Of a stretch of DNA of 64,000 nt, positions 1-8,682 are shown one piece after another. The position numbers and the translations under genes were made by a program. Location: positions 102,703 to 166,702 of the forward strand of contig NZ_NXLW01000003.1 in assembly GCF_003364265.1 (NCBI RefSeq), written 5' to 3'. This stretch comes from Helicobacter aurati (GTDB lineage Bacteria > Campylobacterota > Campylobacteria > Campylobacterales > Helicobacteraceae). The number at the start of each line of letters is the position of its first letter. Within the stretch, counting starts at the first letter, position 1. The notes under the pieces are model-generated. The model had not been told where the DNA came from. It searched no databases and saw only the letters and a program-made list of their open reading frames with translations.

Positions 1-755
1 AACCACAAAAAGCCAAATAAGGCACCAATCATCGCGAGACTTAAAACCATCACCTCACCCGAATCTATGATATGAGGAATAAATAGGTATTTTGATAATT
101 CAAAATTGCCACCGATATAGACAAAGATACTTAAAGAGGCTAGAGCACAAATGCTAGGCACAGTCGCTAAGCCATCAAGTCCATCTGTTACATTCACGGC
201 ATTGGTTGTCGCAAGAAAAACTAACAGCCAAAACCCAATCATAAGAAAAGGGAAAGACTGCAGAGAAAAGAGAGGGTTTTTCATTAACGGAACAAAAAAA
301 GAAGTATTCAATCCTGATACATAAAGCCAAGAGCTTATGCCCAACCCCACTACAAACAACAAGCCAAATTTAATTTTGGAGCTCATGCCAGCATTGCTTT
401 TTGCTGCAATTTTCATATAATCATCTCTTGCACCAATAAGCATAAAGAGAATCATACAGGCAAGCCCAATGTATACATAGCTGTTATCAAGCCTCGCTGT
501 AAGAATACTTGCAATCACAGCTGAAAAAACAAAAACCAGCCCGCCCATAGTCGGCGTGTCTTTTTTATTGCTATGTGCCTTAATAGAATCTGATATAGGT
601 TGATTGGCTTTTTTTGATCTAGCCCATGTTATAAAATACGGCGTAAGCAACACGGTAAGCAAAAAAGCTATAAAAAAAGCTATACCTGCACGAAATGTAA
701 TATATTTCAATAATGACACATTTAACATTCCTTGCAAATGCAATTCATACAACAT
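1..755 (-). CDS. mraY: Phospho-N-acetylmuramoyl-pentapeptide transferase MraY (partial, 3' end outside window)
   Basis: MraY transfers phospho-MurNAc-pentapeptide from UDP to undecaprenyl phosphate, making lipid I at the inner face of the cytoplasmic membrane for peptidoglycan synthesis. The reading frame starts at an ATG at 755 behind a TTGGAGTG ribosome binding site and is still open at base 1, so about 251 residues are visible and the C-terminal third is missing. Visible signatures are KKDTPTMGG (about residues 64-72), the acidic pair in GARDDYMK (about 115), and NVTDGLDGLA, plus several hydrophobic segments. It is transcribed away from gpmI; the 198 bp between them carries two overlapping palindromes. 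The family assignment is firm; only the 3' end is unknown. Confidence 0.95.
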   Translation of the reverse strand, partial: MLYELHLQGMLNVSLLKYITFRAGIAFFIAFLLTVLLTPYFITWARSKKANQPISDSIKAHSNKKDTPTMGGLVFVFSAVIASILTARLDNSYVYIGLACMILFMLIGARDDYMKIAAKSNAGMSSKIKFGLLFVVGLGISSWLYVSGLNTSFFVPLMKNPLFSLQSFPFLMIGFWLLVFLATTNAVNVTDGLDGLATVPSICALASLSIFVYIGGNFELSKYLFIPHIIDSGEVMVLSLAMIGALFGFLW

Positions 756-812
756 ATATCACTCCAAAGAAACTAAATCTTTTAACTTTTTGCATGCAAA
801 TACAATCTTGTA

Positions 813-862
813 ATTATAAGTAAAATTTTACTTATAATGAATTTTTCTCAAAAATTCATTAT
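813..862. promoter_or_regulatory. Two overlapping perfect palindromes between divergent mraY and gpmI
   Basis: Bases 813-838 form a perfect 26 bp palindrome (ATTATAAGTAAAA and its complement). Bases 834-862 form a second perfect dyad with 13 bp arms and a CTC loop. The two share ATAAT at 834-838, so both cannot be fully extruded at once. They sit 58 bp before the mraY start and 91 bp before the gpmI start, where promoters for both genes must lie. An operator for a dimeric repressor, or a leader hairpin in the gpmI transcript, are both possible. No known regulator box (NikR, Fur, PerR) matches cleanly. Confidence 0.6.
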
Positions 863-953
863 AATTTTGCGTCAATGCGCGTTAAAGTAGCAAATTTTTG
901 TAATAACCACATAACTAAGTTGGGATAGACTTCACAAAATTAAAAGGAATATT

Positions 954-2483
954 ATGAATAAAGTACTACTCATTATCACAGATGGTATCGGATTTAGCCC
1001 TAAAACCGAATATAACGCTTTCTATCATGCAAAGAAGCCTCACTATGATTATCTCTTTAAGAATATTCCCAATTCCCTCTTGCATACCTATGGGGAAAGT
1101 GTGGGTTTACCTAGCGGACAGATGGGTAATTCTGAAGTTGGGCACATGAGCTTGGGGAGCGGCAGAATTCTCTATCAAGATTTAGTAAGGATTAACAAAG
1201 CCATCAGTGATAATACTCTACATTCCAATCAAGTGCTGCAAAATGTACTAGATTCTATTCAAACGCTTCATTTAGCGGTACTCGCGAGTAATGCTGGCGT
1301 ACATTCACACATTAATCATCTCAAAGAACTTGCAAAAATCGCGAAATCTAAAAATAAAAAAATATGGCTACACCTTATCTCTGATGGTAGAGATTCTAAA
1401 CCACAAAGCTTTTTAGAGCATATTGCAATACTTGATGATATTTTAGATTCAAATGTGCAGATTGCCACAGTATCTGGAAGATTCTATGCAATGGACAGAG
1501 ATAATCGTTGGGAACGAGTAGAATCTGCCTTTCAAGCTATCGCACACGGTGCCAATCTACAGCACCAAAATATACAGAGCTATATCGCGCAATCCTACCA
1601 ACATGGAATCTTCGATGAATTTATATTGCCTGCAAGCTTCAATAATTATCTTGGAATGCCAAAAGCCAATATTCAAAGCCTTAAACAAAACCATATTAAT
1701 CAAGACAATAAAGATTCCAATACAGAGGGATTTATCTTTGTCAACTATCGAAGCGATAGAGCAAGAGAAATTGTTGCTAGTCTTGGACTAAAAGACTTTC
1801 AGGGTTTTGAGCGAGATATGCCCAACCTTCTTATGACATGTATGTGTGAATATGATGAGAAATTTCCTTTTGATATTATTTTCCCCAAGAACAAAGTGCA
1901 AAATACTTTGGCACAAATTATTGCAGAGCATGGACTAAAGCAAGCGCATGTTGCTGAAACAGAAAAATACGCGCATGTAACTTTCTTTTTCAATGGAGGG
2001 AAAGAAGATAGATTAGATGGCGAGGAAAGATTACTAGTGCAGTCTCCCAAAGTAGTAACTTATGACTTACAGCCAGAAATGAGTGCACAAGAAGTAGCAA
2101 ATGGCGTGTGCGATTTTATTAATAAAGGCTTTGATTTCATTGTGGTTAATTTTGCCAATGGCGATATGGTTGGGCACACAGGCAATTTTGAAGCGAGCAT
2201 TAAAGCAGTGGAAGCCGTAGATAAAGAATTAGCAAAAATATGGAATCTCGCGAAACAACAGGAATACAGCATTATAATGACAAGCGACCATGGAAACTGC
2301 GAGGAAATGAAAGATTCTAATTGCAATCCTCTCCCCAATCACACGGTAGGCGATGTATTTTGCTTTGTAGATTCTAAAAATGTGCATACCATTGCTAATG
2401 GCACATTGAGTAACATTGCCCCTACTATTCTCAAAATCATGAATATCCCTATTCCTAAGGAAATGGATAAGCCGCTCTTTTAA
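954..2483 (+). CDS. gpmI: 2,3-bisphosphoglycerate-independent phosphoglycerate mutase
   Basis: This cytoplasmic Mn-dependent enzyme interconverts 3- and 2-phosphoglycerate in glycolysis and gluconeogenesis. The 509-residue product has the normal iPGM length and the alkaline-phosphatase-like metal sites: Asp10 in IITDGIG, the catalytic Ser60 in GQMGNSEVGH, the VHSHINH motif near residue 120, the arginines of NYRSDRAREI, and the C-terminal TSDHGNCE and NHTVGD metal ligands. The ATG follows an AAAAGGAAT ribosome binding site. It is transcribed divergently from mraY and is followed 70 bp later by birA. Intact and confidently assigned. Confidence 0.96.
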   Translation: MNKVLLIITDGIGFSPKTEYNAFYHAKKPHYDYLFKNIPNSLLHTYGESVGLPSGQMGNSEVGHMSLGSGRILYQDLVRINKAISDNTLHSNQVLQNVLDSIQTLHLAVLASNAGVHSHINHLKELAKIAKSKNKKIWLHLISDGRDSKPQSFLEHIAILDDILDSNVQIATVSGRFYAMDRDNRWERVESAFQAIAHGANLQHQNIQSYIAQSYQHGIFDEFILPASFNNYLGMPKANIQSLKQNHINQDNKDSNTEGFIFVNYRSDRAREIVASLGLKDFQGFERDMPNLLMTCMCEYDEKFPFDIIFPKNKVQNTLAQIIAEHGLKQAHVAETEKYAHVTFFFNGGKEDRLDGEERLLVQSPKVVTYDLQPEMSAQEVANGVCDFINKGFDFIVVNFANGDMVGHTGNFEASIKAVEAVDKELAKIWNLAKQQEYSIIMTSDHGNCEEMKDSNCNPLPNHTVGDVFCFVDSKNVHTIANGTLSNIAPTILKIMNIPIPKEMDKPLF

Positions 2484-2553
2484 ATATAATATTTCTTGAG
2501 AAACAAGTAGCAACTAACCATGCGCTGTAAAAACAACGTATAAAAGGATTCTT

Positions 2554-3300
2554 ATGTACATTTATTGGTTCAAGGAAATTCCATCTACACAAGAATTTCT
2601 TTATGCGCTTACTAAAAACGATGATAGCCTACCTATTCTAGTTTTGACACTCAAACAAACAAAGGGTATTGGTTCTCGAGGGAACAAATGGCAATCACCG
2701 CAAGAAGGAATATATTTCTCCTTTGCCCTACATACATCACAACTTCCTAATGACTTACCCATACAATCTAGCTCTATTTATTTTGGTTGGCTGTTTTTGC
2801 AAAAGCTGCGCGAGTGCAACAAACATGTTTGGCTTAAATGGCCAAACGACTTATATATACAAGATACAAAGGCTAAAATAGGCAAAATAGGTGGAATCAT
2901 GACACAGGCAACAAAGCAATGCCTGATTTGTGGAATGGGTATTAATGTTTTTGATTCTAATTATGCTTCACTCTATCAAGAACAACATGAAGAAAATACA
3001 TTAAAAGTCCTCTATGAAATACTAAGCTTTTTAGGTCTTCATGTCAAATTGGACGAAATATTACAGCAAGAATACGTTAAAATAAAACTCACGCAAAGCA
3101 GCTATAATACTGACGTTTTTACTTATATTTCTTGGCAACATGTTTTCACTCAATATCAACAAGAGTTTTACAAAAGTCATAGTTTTACAACTCATATTAC
3201 ATGCAATAACGTCCTACAAGAGATAAAGCTTTCAGATTGTCTATTATGTGAGGACGGTAGCCTTATGAAAGACAATAAGAAGTTTTATAGTTTGCGTTAA
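2554..3300 (+). CDS. birA: Biotin--[acetyl-CoA carboxylase] ligase, class I
   Basis: Activates biotin to biotinyl-AMP and attaches it to the carboxyl carrier protein of acetyl-CoA carboxylase. The 248-residue protein has only the catalytic and C-terminal domains, with no N-terminal helix-turn-helix, so it is a class I ligase that should not act as a repressor. Visible motifs are GIGSRGNKWQSPQEG (biotinyl-AMP loop, about residues 43-57), WLKWPNDLYI and KIGGIMTQ. An AAAGGATTCTT ribosome binding site precedes the ATG. It lies 18 bp upstream of parA; the birA-parA-parB order is the one known in H. pylori (HP1140-HP1138), so the three probably form one transcript. Confidence 0.92.
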   Translation: MYIYWFKEIPSTQEFLYALTKNDDSLPILVLTLKQTKGIGSRGNKWQSPQEGIYFSFALHTSQLPNDLPIQSSSIYFGWLFLQKLRECNKHVWLKWPNDLYIQDTKAKIGKIGGIMTQATKQCLICGMGINVFDSNYASLYQEQHEENTLKVLYEILSFLGLHVKLDEILQQEYVKIKLTQSSYNTDVFTYISWQHVFTQYQQEFYKSHSFTTHITCNNVLQEIKLSDCLLCEDGSLMKDNKKFYSLR

Positions 3301-3318
3301 GAGCATAAGGAGAATACA

Positions 3319-4161
3319 ATGAGTGAAATTATTTGCATAGCTAGTCAAAAAGGCGGAGTAGGCAAAACAACAACTGCCATTAATCTCTCTGCCTCGCTTT
3401 CTTTGCTTAACAAAAAAGTATTACTTATTGATTTTGACCCTCAATCAAATGCTACTGTAAGTTTGGGAGTAAATCGCAGAGATATTATAGAATCAAGTAT
3501 GTTTACGGTCATGAATGGACGCAAGCATCTTAAAGACATTATACGAGAAACATGTATGGATAATCTCTTTATTGCTCCAACAGACCAACATTTAGCTGGC
3601 ATAGAATCTGAATATTACCGACAAAAAAAAATCTTACTGCCCAATCGATTAGAAGAAGTAAGAAGGGAATATGATTTTATCATCATAGATACTGCGCCAA
3701 CTTTAGGTCCTCTTACAATTAACCCTTTGACTGTCGCGAACTCTGTACTTGTGCCTGTACAATGCGAATACTTTGCACTCGACGGGTTAGCACAGCTACT
3801 TTCAACAATCAAAGTACTACAACAATCAAACAACCCTAAGTTACAGATTCGTGGTTTCCTGCCCACAATGCACTCTACACAAAACAACCTTTCAAAGGAA
3901 GTTTTAGATGATCTAATACGCAATATGCACGCAAATTTCTTCCAAGACGATAAAGGGCACATTATCATTCCTAGAAATATCAAGTTAGCCGAATCGCCCA
4001 GCCACAAAAAGCCTATTTGTAAATATGATAAAAAATCTGCTGGTCACTTTGCGTATATGCGACTAGCTCACGCTATTCTTAACAAAAAATTACCACAAAA
4101 ATTTTCCACAAATTCTCAAACTAGCAAAAAAGCAATCAAAGCCTCTGCCAAGACACAATAA
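3319..4161 (+). CDS. parA: Chromosome partitioning ATPase ParA (Soj)
   Basis: A deviant Walker-type ATPase that with ParB and parS sites segregates the chromosome origin. The 280-residue protein begins with the Walker A motif SQKGGVGKTTTAINL (about residues 8-22), then LLIDFDPQSNAT and DYDFIIIDTAPTLGPL-type Walker B/switch elements. The C-terminus is a lysine/serine-rich tail. ATG follows a strong AAGGAGAA site. The stop is 11 bp from the parB start, so the pair is co-transcribed. No palindrome resembling the common bacterial parS consensus (GTTTCACGTGAAAC) was noticed in the window; parS may be elsewhere or divergent. Confidence 0.95.
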   Translation: MSEIICIASQKGGVGKTTTAINLSASLSLLNKKVLLIDFDPQSNATVSLGVNRRDIIESSMFTVMNGRKHLKDIIRETCMDNLFIAPTDQHLAGIESEYYRQKKILLPNRLEEVRREYDFIIIDTAPTLGPLTINPLTVANSVLVPVQCEYFALDGLAQLLSTIKVLQQSNNPKLQIRGFLPTMHSTQNNLSKEVLDDLIRNMHANFFQDDKGHIIIPRNIKLAESPSHKKPICKYDKKSAGHFAYMRLAHAILNKKLPQKFSTNSQTSKKAIKASAKTQ

Positions 4162-4172
4162 AAGGAGTAAGC

Positions 4173-5075
4173 ATGGCAAAGAAAAAGGCATTGAATACGG
4201 GATTAAATGAATTATTAGCTGACATAGATGGTGTCTATCAAGGAGTTTATGAGACAATTGATTCTCAAAAAATACGTCATGTACATATAAATAACATACA
4301 ACCAAACCCCAATCAACCAAGAAAAGACTTTGATGAAGAAAAAATTAACGAACTTGCAGAATCCATTAAACAACATGGGTTATTGCAACCTCTGATTGTA
4401 ACAGAATGTCCCGATGCTTCCTATACGCTTATAATAGGAGAACGAAGGCTTAGAGCAGCCAAATTAGCTGGATTGGAAGAAGTTGCAGTAATTGTTAGCG
4501 ACATTGAACAACACAAGCTACGGGAGCTAGCTTTGATAGAGAATATCCAAAGAGAAAACCTCAACCCAATAGAATTAGCCACATGCTATCAAGCACTTAT
4601 TAGCGAACACAACATCACACATGATGAGCTTTCACAAAGGCTTTGCAAATCTCGCTCACAAATCACCAACACGCTAAGACTGCTTGGATTGCGTAAAGAA
4701 ACACAAAATCTGATTGCGCAAAATAAAATTACACAAGGGCACTCTAAGATTCTTATTGGCTTAGGAGAAAAAGATGAAGAAACTATCATTCAATCTATAC
4801 TCGGGCAGAAACTTAACGTGCGTGATACAGAAATCCTTGCAAAAAAAATAAAAGAAAAGAAACACATTGCAGAATCTAATGAGACAGGCATTAAACAAGA
4901 TTCCATGTCGTCATCTCATATAGAAAAATCAAAGTTAAAAGAATTACAAAAAATATTACAACACTATCGCATTTCTACGCGCGCGCATACAAATTCAATT
5001 ACACTGATTTTTTCAGATAATGCCTCGCTACAAAATCTGATAGAATCTTTACATCAAAACTCCATAAATCACTAA
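4173..5075 (+). CDS. parB: Chromosome partitioning protein ParB (Spo0J)
   Basis: ParB binds parS near the origin, spreads as a CTP-dependent clamp, and stimulates ParA. The 300-residue protein shows the expected order: N-terminal domain starting IQPNPNQPRKDFDEEKINEL, the CTP-binding GERRLRAAKLAGL motif (about residues 88-101), LIENIQRENLNPIE, a helix-turn-helix (LSQRLCKSRSQITNTLRLL), and a C-terminal dimerisation region. The start has an AAAGGAGT site 11 bp after parA. A 12 bp inverted repeat follows the stop and separates it from the convergent cheB. Confidence 0.95.
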   Translation: MAKKKALNTGLNELLADIDGVYQGVYETIDSQKIRHVHINNIQPNPNQPRKDFDEEKINELAESIKQHGLLQPLIVTECPDASYTLIIGERRLRAAKLAGLEEVAVIVSDIEQHKLRELALIENIQRENLNPIELATCYQALISEHNITHDELSQRLCKSRSQITNTLRLLGLRKETQNLIAQNKITQGHSKILIGLGEKDEETIIQSILGQKLNVRDTEILAKKIKEKKHIAESNETGIKQDSMSSSHIEKSKLKELQKILQHYRISTRAHTNSITLIFSDNASLQNLIESLHQNSINH

Positions 5076-5099
5076 CTAAAGGCACTCAAACAAACCGAA

Positions 5100-5137
5100 T
5101 ATAGAATCAAAATAACGGACGCATATTTGATTCTATA
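5100..5137. terminator. Inverted repeat between convergent parB and cheB
   Basis: TATAGAATCAAA (5100-5111) is matched exactly by TTTGATTCTATA (5126-5137), giving a 12 bp stem with a 14 nt loop. It lies 25 bp after the parB stop and 37 bp after the cheB stop. There is no long T run on either side, so it is a weak or bidirectional terminator candidate, not a classical intrinsic terminator. The arms consist largely of the AGAATC word that is abundant throughout the window. Confidence 0.5.
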
Positions 5138-5173
5138 AACACTCACAAAATTTTGCTTGATTATTGCCTGAAA

Positions 5174-5884
5174 TTACGAATCGTCCACTTCCCCGATTTC
5201 TGGTTCTTTATTGCAAGAAAATATCTTACCATGCGCATAATCTACTATTCTTCCAGCAATTTGATTCAATGGTAAAATTTCCTTTATTGCGCCAGCCTCA
5301 ATAGCTTTCTTAGGCATACCAAAGACAACACAACTCTCTTTATCTTGCGCAATAGTATAAGCACCATTATCAAAAAGCTCTTTCATTCCAATCATACCGT
5401 CATCCCCCATACCCGTAAGAATAATGGCTAATACATTTTTACCTAAAGTATTGTTAGCACTCCTAAAAAGTATGTCTACGCTTGGTCTATGCCTACTGAT
5501 TTTCTGCGCCTCAAAAGGCGCAACACAGCATCTATTAACTTCATACTTAAAAATAACATGCGCATCGCCATTAGCCACATAAACACAATCTTGCTTCAAA
5601 GGCATTTTTTCATTAATCTCATAAATATTTAACTTGCTATTAGCATTTAATCTTGTAACTAAAGATGAAGAAAACATTTTAGGAATATGCTGCACTACTA
5701 CAATTGGAGGTAACCCTGTGGGCAATGCCGAAAAAATTTGGTAAAGGGCATCCGTGCCACCAGTAGAGCTACCAATAACTACGACTTTATCACGTGAATG
5801 TGAACAAGGTTTCTTAGGAAGAATTGTATCAGGATGGTGTTTTTCCTCTATGTGTTTTGATAAAACATTGCTTTTGGATGCCAT
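5174..5884 (-). CDS. cheB: Chemotaxis methylesterase CheB lacking a receiver domain
   Basis: Removes methyl groups from chemoreceptor glutamates, counteracting CheR during adaptation. The 236-residue product is essentially only the catalytic domain: VIGSSTGGTDAL (catalytic Ser about residue 39), VVVQHIP (catalytic His), SRHRPSVDILFRS, and ILTGMGDDGM (catalytic Asp). The first ~30 residues are polar and basic, with no response-regulator fold, so it cannot be phosphorylated by CheA in the usual way. This is the arrangement I recall for Campylobacter jejuni CheB. AAAGGAG precedes the ATG; cheR ends 9 bp upstream, so cheR-cheB is an operon. Confidence 0.93.
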   Translation of the reverse strand: MASKSNVLSKHIEEKHHPDTILPKKPCSHSRDKVVVIGSSTGGTDALYQIFSALPTGLPPIVVVQHIPKMFSSSLVTRLNANSKLNIYEINEKMPLKQDCVYVANGDAHVIFKYEVNRCCVAPFEAQKISRHRPSVDILFRSANNTLGKNVLAIILTGMGDDGMIGMKELFDNGAYTIAQDKESCVVFGMPKKAIEAGAIKEILPLNQIAGRIVDYAHGKIFSCNKEPEIGEVDDS

Positions 5885-5893
5885 AATTCTCCT

Positions 5894-6733
5894 TTAATCA
5901 GAGATTAATTTTTTCACAAAAATTTTATTACCAAGTTTATCAAATTTATCCTTGAGACTCAATACATCTTCTGAATGCCCCAAATACAGAGCCCCCCCCT
6001 CTTTAAGGACATGATGTAATTTAGTAAGGATATTTTCTTGATTTTTCATTTCAAAATAAATAAGCGCATTACGACAAAATACCATATCAAATTCATTAGC
6101 ATTGAAAGGGTAGACGTTAGCAAAAAAATTAAGTTGCTGAAAAATAATAAGATTCTTAATGTTGCTTTTTGCTGTAAAATGTGAGACAACATCGGTCTTC
6201 TTTACATTGAAATATTTTTCAATTTCCACCCAATCTGGAAGCTTATTTAATCGGGGATCGAATGTGTATTCACCTTTCCTTGCAAATTCCAACATATTAG
6301 TATCAATATCAGTCGCTATAATTGTAATAGCAGAATGTGATTTATAGAGTGTCTTCGCATAAATACATGTTGTTGCAATTGAATAAGCCTCCTCTCCGCT
6401 AGAGCAAGCTGAACATAGTATTCTGATTTGTTTGTTATTACGTAATGGCTCAATCAATGTACGATTAAGCATATCACTAAAATGATATGACTCACGAAAT
6501 AAATCCGTCTTATTGGTTGTAAAACTATTAATAAATACTTGCTTTACTTGAGGATTAGTTTTGATGGCATGCACAAGCTCATCGAAAGTAGTAACATCAC
6601 GTAACAAACTGTTTCTTAAAAGAATATTAATCCTGTTTTTCATCATAGTCTGTTTTGAATCAGTTAAATGAATACCGCAAATTTGTCGTAATAAATCTTG
6701 AATAATATGTATTTGTTGAATATCTAGTTGCAT
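5894..6733 (-). CDS. cheR: Chemotaxis protein methyltransferase CheR
   Basis: Uses S-adenosylmethionine to methylate glutamates on chemoreceptors, setting adaptation. The 279-residue protein has the N-terminal helical CheR domain, then the SAM-binding domain with ILCSACSSGEEAYSIA (about residues 110-125), ATDID, FDMVFCRNALIYF, and the closing LYLGHSEDV. ATG follows AAGGAAAAGAAT. It is first in a two-gene operon with cheB and is divergent from pdxJ. The nearest likely partner in the window is the chemoreceptor at 27375-29477. Confidence 0.95.
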   Translation of the reverse strand: MQLDIQQIHIIQDLLRQICGIHLTDSKQTMMKNRINILLRNSLLRDVTTFDELVHAIKTNPQVKQVFINSFTTNKTDLFRESYHFSDMLNRTLIEPLRNNKQIRILCSACSSGEEAYSIATTCIYAKTLYKSHSAITIIATDIDTNMLEFARKGEYTFDPRLNKLPDWVEIEKYFNVKKTDVVSHFTAKSNIKNLIIFQQLNFFANVYPFNANEFDMVFCRNALIYFEMKNQENILTKLHHVLKEGGALYLGHSEDVLSLKDKFDKLGNKIFVKKLISD

Positions 6734-6799
6734 ATTCTTTTCCTTATAACAATGAGAAAATGTAGTGTTAGAATCTTATAGAATTTGGATTAAATAAGC

Positions 6800-6832
6800 T
6801 ATAATAGTAACATATTTTTAAAAATATAGAGG
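6800..6832 (+). promoter_or_regulatory. Probable pdxJ promoter -10 box, leader palindrome and ribosome binding site
   Basis: TATAAT at 6800-6805 is followed by a perfect 16 bp AT palindrome (6812-6827, ATATTTTT and its complement) and then the AGAGG ribosome binding site (828-832 in the 6.8 kb block) before the pdxJ ATG at 6839. No convincing -35 hexamer is present at 17 bp, which is common in Helicobacter. The palindrome would form a weak hairpin directly next to the ribosome binding site. Confidence 0.45.
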
Positions 6833-6838
6833 TCTATA

Positions 6839-7711
6839 ATGAAGTTGGGCATAAATATTGACCACATAGCCTATTTACGAGAGACTAGGAAGATCAACGA
6901 TCCAGATCCGCTTGAAGCAATTTTCATTGCAAAAAGAGCAGGAGCTAGTCAAATTACTGTGCATTTACGTGAAGATAGAAGACATATTTGTGAATATGAT
7001 TTAGAACGTATTATAGAATCAAGTTTCTTACCTGTGAATGTTGAATGCTCAACTAATCAAGAGATTCTCAATAAAGTATGTACATTACAGCCCCATAGAA
7101 TCACCCTTGTACCAGAAAATCGCAATGAAGTAACAACGGAAGGAGGCTTGCTATTGAAAGATTCTCTATTGCCTATTTTAGAGAATATTCTCAATAAGGA
7201 TATACCTCTTGCATTATTTATTGATCCTGATAGACAAAGCATAGAAAAGTGTCTCTCATTTGTCGCGCAACTAGGAATTTGCCCCAAACAACAAGGCATT
7301 ATCTCTAATAAAAACTCTCGCACAAATTCTGCCACACAATCACATACCCCAAATCGCTACCCATTAGGCATAGAATTGCACACAGGTAAATACGCAAATC
7401 TTTTCTTGATGTCGCATTCCAATCTCACACGAACACATAATAGTATTCAAGCACTTCAGCAACCAAGACACGTATTACTATCATTGTTAGATTCTGAATT
7501 ACACAGCATAGAATCGCAAAGTATTTTTGCAAAAAACGAAGGATTATCAGTTTTTGCTGGACATGGATTAAATTATCATAATGTGCAACCTATTGCAAAT
7601 ATGCAGGCGATAGAAGAACTTAACATTGGGCAAAGCATTATTGCAAGAGCTGTTTTTAGCGGTTTACAAAATGCTATTACGGATATGCTAAATATCATAC
7701 GGCGCAATTAA
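6839..7711 (+). CDS. pdxJ: Pyridoxine 5'-phosphate synthase PdxJ
   Basis: Condenses 1-deoxyxylulose 5-phosphate with 3-amino-2-oxopropyl phosphate to form pyridoxine 5'-phosphate in the DXP-dependent vitamin B6 route. The TIM-barrel protein starts with GINIDHIAYLRETRK and has DPLEAIFIAKRAGASQITVHLREDRRHI in shortened form across residues 21-50, then VNVECS, LVPE, GIELHTGKYAN, and the closing GHGLNYHN and IGQSIIARAVF motifs. At 290 residues it is longer than usual because of a polar Ser/Asn/Thr-rich insert around residues 155-177. ATG follows AGAGG. Its end overlaps the convergent azlC stop by 4 bp. Confidence 0.94.
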   Translation: MKLGINIDHIAYLRETRKINDPDPLEAIFIAKRAGASQITVHLREDRRHICEYDLERIIESSFLPVNVECSTNQEILNKVCTLQPHRITLVPENRNEVTTEGGLLLKDSLLPILENILNKDIPLALFIDPDRQSIEKCLSFVAQLGICPKQQGIISNKNSRTNSATQSHTPNRYPLGIELHTGKYANLFLMSHSNLTRTHNSIQALQQPRHVLLSLLDSELHSIESQSIFAKNEGLSVFAGHGLNYHNVQPIANMQAIEELNIGQSIIARAVFSGLQNAITDMLNIIRRN

Positions 7712-8466
7712 TTTGATTTGTTGTCATGTGTTATGGGGATAATATGACATTTATAGGCAAGCAATAGCACAAAGACAACACATACAAGAGAATATAATAA
7801 AAAATGTTCTTTATCAATAAGCAAACAAATACACGTACAAAGAATACCGATACCAATGGAAATGCGATTGCTTTTTATTTTGTAATTTTCATAGAGCAAT
7901 ATAGTAAAAGTCGCCACAACAATAAAATCTAAACCTTTAATATCTTGGATAAATGAGAGAGAGCTACCAAGCAATGTCCCGCCAACACATCCTGCAATCC
8001 AATAGCAATGATTACATAATGAAATAAAAAACATTACTTTTTGATTGTAGCCGTCTCTTTGTTGAGTGCTATTTTGTAGTGCCGTTTGTTGTTCCCTTAG
8101 ATTGAGGATAGCAAAGGTTTCATCGGTTACAGAAAAAACCAAATACCATTTACGCCAACCTCCTAATTTATATCGATTCAGGCTTGCAATGGCATAGAAA
8201 AATTGTCTTGCATTAATGCTAAGACAAATAGCGACAATGCTTAAAAGTGGTATCCCGCCAGCTAATAATCCCACCGCAACAAACTGCATTGCACCCGCAT
8301 AGATAATAATAGACATGAGCAGACTTAACCATACCGTATAGCCAGCCTCTGCCATCATAATCCCAAACACACCGCCCATCAAAAGATAGGTTGCAAGAAT
8401 AGGAAGACTATACTTAAAACCTTCTTGAAATGCGAGAAAAGTAGTGTTTTTGGGCATTGGCTGCAT
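7708..8466 (-). CDS. azlC: AzlC-family branched-chain amino acid exporter, large subunit
   Basis: AzlC with its small partner AzlD forms an inner-membrane exporter of branched-chain amino acids. The 252-residue protein is hydrophobic, with about 7-8 membrane segments, and has the family features LPILATYLLMGGVFGIMM, the INARQFFYA segment (about residue 85) and FSVTDETFAI (about 110). Start ATG follows GGAGAGGA. The partner azlD is not adjacent as in most genomes; the only azlD-like gene seen is about 10 kb away at 18053-18373 on the other strand. Substrate is inferred from the family. Confidence 0.85.
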   Translation of the reverse strand: MQPMPKNTTFLAFQEGFKYSLPILATYLLMGGVFGIMMAEAGYTVWLSLLMSIIIYAGAMQFVAVGLLAGGIPLLSIVAICLSINARQFFYAIASLNRYKLGGWRKWYLVFSVTDETFAILNLREQQTALQNSTQQRDGYNQKVMFFISLCNHCYWIAGCVGGTLLGSSLSFIQDIKGLDFIVVATFTILLYENYKIKSNRISIGIGILCTCICLLIDKEHFLLYSLVCVVFVLLLAYKCHIIPITHDNKSN

Positions 8467-8635
8467 TCAATCCTCTCCTAGATAATCTGCGAAAGCACAT
8501 TATACTCGGATTTCTACAAAACTACTTGCTGAACAATGCCAACAACGTTACATATAGATAATAAAAAGCTATGATTCTCTTGCAAAGCAAGCAGCACAAA
8601 TAAAGCAACGAATAACATTGCATTGGAATCTTGGT

Positions 8636-8653
8636 TGCGCATTCTTATGCGCA
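8636..8653. terminator. Short GC-richer hairpin after the outer-membrane protein gene
   Basis: TGCGCAT (8636-8642) and ATGCGCA (8647-8653) form a perfect 7 bp stem with a TCTT loop, 29 bp beyond the stop of the minus-strand outer-membrane protein gene. There is no T run on the minus strand after the stem, so terminator function is only possible, not demonstrated. The rest of the 8467-8682 gap shows no gene. Confidence 0.4.
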
Positions 8654-8682
8654 TAAAGCTTCAATTAAATTACATTCTCCAT

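Noticed and set aside
3615..4007. 130-codon minus-strand frame inside parA
   Set aside because: Antisense shadow of parA with no start signal.
5785..5797. TCACGTGA core within cheB as a possible parS
   Set aside because: Only the central 8 bases match the usual parS; the flanks do not continue the palindrome.
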